NCBI RefSeq assembly: GCF_000282215.1
Contig: NZ_AKJS01000089.1
Location: forward strand, 1-32,662
Direction of reading: 5' to 3'
DNA length: 32,662 nt
Source of the DNA: Pseudomonas sp. GM21
GTDB taxonomy: Bacteria; Pseudomonadota; Gammaproteobacteria; Pseudomonadales; Pseudomonadaceae
Shown: positions 30,697 through 32,662 of the stretch, in pieces
How the letters are laid out: every line of letters starts with the position of its first letter
Position numbering within the stretch: the stretch's first letter is position 1
Notes under the pieces: generated by a model
What the model saw: only the letters and a program-made list of their open reading frames with translations
Told to the model about the DNA's origin: nothing
Databases searched by the model: none
Position numbers and translations under genes: made by a program

Positions 30697-32529
30697 ATGC
30701 TTTATCGCCGTTTTGAAAAACTGATCGACGTATTCCGCGATGCACCAACGGCTGCGCCCCCTGATCGGGTTTTCCCTTTCTATACCTATTACCTGAAGCA
30801 GGTCTGGCCGAGTTTCGCCGCCCTGCTGATCGTCGGCCTGTTTGGCGCGCTGATCGAAGTCGCACTGTTCAGTTACCTGAGCCGCATCATCGACCTGGCC
30901 CAAGGCACGCCCAACGTCAATTTCTTCAAGGAACACGGCATCGAACTGGCCTGGATGGCGGTGGTGGCGTTGATCCTGCGCCCGGTGTTCGTCGGCCTGC
31001 ATGACCTTCTGGTGCACCAGACCCTGAGCCCCAGCATGACCAGCATGATCCGCTGGCAGAACCACAGCTACGTGCTCAAACAGAGCCTCAATTTCTTCCA
31101 GAACGACTTCGCCGGGCGCATCGCCCAGCGCATCATGCAAACCGGCAACTCATTGCGCGATTCTGCGGTGCAAGCGGTGGACGCGCTGTGGCACGTGCTG
31201 ATCTACGCGATCAGTTCGCTGGTGTTGTTTGCCGAAGCCGACTGGCGCCTGATGATCCCGCTGCTGAGCTGGATCGCTGCGTACATGGGTGCGCTTTATT
31301 ACTTCGTGCCACGGGTCAAAGAGCGTTCGGTGGTGTCTTCCGATGCGCGTTCCAAACTGATGGGACGGATCGTCGACGGCTACACCAACATCACCACGCT
31401 GAAACTGTTCGCCCATACCAATTTCGAACAGCAATACGCCAAGGAAGCCATTGAAGAACAGACGGTGAAGGCGCAACTGGCTGGCCGGGTGGTCACCAGC
31501 ATGGACGTGGTCATCACCAGCATGAACGGCTTGCTGATTGTCACCACCACCGGCCTGGCGCTGTGGCTGTGGACGCAGTCGCTGATCTCCGTGGGGGCGA
31601 TTGCCCTGGCCACGGGCCTGGTGATCCGCATCGTCAACATGTCCGGCTGGATCATGTGGGTGGTCACCGGCATCTTCGAAAACATCGGCATGGTTCAGGA
31701 CGGCTTGCAGACCATTTCTCAACCGGTCAGCGTGATGGATCAGGACGAGGCCAAACCACTGGCCGTCGCCCGGGGCGAAGTGCGTTTCGAGCACGTCGAT
31801 TTCCACTACGGCAAGAAGAGCGGGATCATTGGCGACCTCAACCTGAGCATCAAGGCCGGTGAAAAAATCGGCCTGATCGGTCCCTCCGGCGCCGGCAAAT
31901 CAACCTTGGTCAACCTGCTGTTGCGCTTGTATGACGTGGAGGGAGGGCAAATCCTCATCGACGGTCAGAACATTGCCGAGGTCGGTCAGGAAAGCCTGCG
32001 CGAGCGTATCGGCATGATCACTCAGGACACGTCGCTGCTGCACCGCTCGATCCGCGACAATTTGCTGTATGGCAAACCCGATGCCACTGATGCCGAACTC
32101 TGGGAAGCGGTGCACAAGGCCCGCGCCGACGAGTTCATCCCGCTGCTCTCGGATGCCGAAGACCGCACGGGATTCGATGCGCACGTGGGTGAGCGCGGGG
32201 TGAAACTGTCTGGCGGTCAGCGTCAGCGGATAGCGATTGCCCGCGTGCTGCTCAAGGATGCGCCGATTTTGATCATGGACGAGGCGACGTCCGCCCTCGA
32301 TTCGGAAGTGGAAGCGGCCATCCAGGAAAGCCTGGAAACCCTGATGCAGGGCAAAACCGTGATCGCCATCGCCCACCGTCTCTCGACCATTGCCCAGATG
32401 GATCGTCTGGTGGTGCTGGAAAACGGCAGGATCGCCGAAACCGGCACCCACGCCGAACTGCTGGCCCATGGCGGGTTGTATGCACGGTTGTGGCAGCACC
32501 AGACCGGGGGTTTTGTCGGGATCGATTAA
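30697..32529 (+). CDS. ABC exporter, fused permease and ATPase (MsbA/lipid-exporter type)
   Basis: The 610-residue half-transporter has six membrane segments (from about residue 30, SFAALLIVGLFGALIEVALF, to about 310). The ATPase domain has Walker A GPSGAGKS at 395, signature LSGGQRQRIAIARVL at 504 and Walker B LIMDEA with D528/E529. As a homodimer it would export a lipid, peptide or drug across the inner membrane; the cargo cannot be told from sequence. The ATG at 30697 is preferred over an ATG at 30667, because GGAG lies 5 bases before it and the product then begins MLYRRFEKLIDVF. The gene is followed by the second three-hairpin repeat. Confidence 0.9.
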   Translation: MLYRRFEKLIDVFRDAPTAAPPDRVFPFYTYYLKQVWPSFAALLIVGLFGALIEVALFSYLSRIIDLAQGTPNVNFFKEHGIELAWMAVVALILRPVFVGLHDLLVHQTLSPSMTSMIRWQNHSYVLKQSLNFFQNDFAGRIAQRIMQTGNSLRDSAVQAVDALWHVLIYAISSLVLFAEADWRLMIPLLSWIAAYMGALYYFVPRVKERSVVSSDARSKLMGRIVDGYTNITTLKLFAHTNFEQQYAKEAIEEQTVKAQLAGRVVTSMDVVITSMNGLLIVTTTGLALWLWTQSLISVGAIALATGLVIRIVNMSGWIMWVVTGIFENIGMVQDGLQTISQPVSVMDQDEAKPLAVARGEVRFEHVDFHYGKKSGIIGDLNLSIKAGEKIGLIGPSGAGKSTLVNLLLRLYDVEGGQILIDGQNIAEVGQESLRERIGMITQDTSLLHRSIRDNLLYGKPDATDAELWEAVHKARADEFIPLLSDAEDRTGFDAHVGERGVKLSGGQRQRIAIARVLLKDAPILIMDEATSALDSEVEAAIQESLETLMQGKTVIAIAHRLSTIAQMDRLVVLENGRIAETGTHAELLAHGGLYARLWQHQTGGFVGID

Positions 32530-32554
32530 TTCAAAATCCCCCCTATCCCCTGTC

Positions 32555-32662
32555 TGATCGTTCCCACGCTCTGCGTGGGAACGCAGCCCGGGACGCTCTG
32601 CGTCCCAAAAGCGGACGCAGAGCGTCTATTGAGGCATTCCCACGCAGAGCGTGGGAACGATC
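32555..32662. repeat. Three-hairpin palindromic repeat, copy 2
   Basis: The element starts TGATCGTTCCCACGC and ends at the window edge with GCGTGGGAACGATC, with GGGACGCTCTGCGTCCC inside. It has the same layout as the copy at 7300-7411; only the last A may be missing. Confidence 0.85.

Overview
The window comes from a Pseudomonas chromosome, most likely the P. fluorescens group. The basis is GC-rich coding sequence with Pseudomonas-type protein families, a LapA-type giant adhesin with its own type I secretion genes, a gbuA-type guanidino-acid locus next to a PA1414-like mini-protein, and many palindromic REP/REPIN-like intergenic elements. No tRNA, rRNA, CRISPR array, prophage or insertion sequence was seen.

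Region 1 (1-7411) is a biofilm adhesion module. The minus strand carries the N-terminus of a very large repeat adhesin with a TAAG cleavage motif; the gene runs off the left edge. Divergent from it, across a 593-base regulatory region, is a three-gene type I secretion operon: TolC-like outer-membrane channel, ABC exporter with a degenerate C39-like domain, and HlyD-like adaptor. The regulatory region holds a palindrome resembling a FleQ box. The LapD/LapG-type release proteins are not in the window.

Region 2 (7409-13344) looks like a guanidinobutyrate utilisation locus: a LysR regulator (GbuR-like) in an operon with a DTW-domain tRNA-modification protein, a divergent GbuA-type amidinohydrolase, a sodium:solute symporter, a metallo-beta-lactamase-fold hydrolase, a carrier-protein-like gene without the phosphopantetheine serine, and a 42-residue PA1414-like protein.

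Region 3 (13484-16339) contains a deletion scar in which a headless LysR gene abuts a doubly deleted MFS transporter. It is followed by an intact EamA transporter and a CvfB-like S1-domain protein.

Region 4 (16700-23588) is housekeeping or accessory core: a small conserved protein, a TorF-like outer-membrane protein, a lipoprotein, a DUF2513-like protein, a DUF899 thioredoxin-like protein, a small exported protein, an SrmB-like DEAD-box helicase and a YbdG-like mechanosensitive channel.

Region 5 (23615-32662) has an isochorismatase-like hydrolase divergent from a LysR gene, a translationally coupled EamA-MepB pair, azoreductase, a small exported protein divergent from a LysR gene, an alpha/beta hydrolase overlapping a periplasmic cyclophilin, and an ABC exporter. 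It ends in a second copy of the three-hairpin repeat found at 7300. The most interesting points are the FleQ-like operator, the 24-base palindrome between gbuR and gbuA, the LysR/MFS deletion scar, the PA1414-like gene, an 82-base hairpin at 11863 and a repeat nested inside another repeat at 27699.
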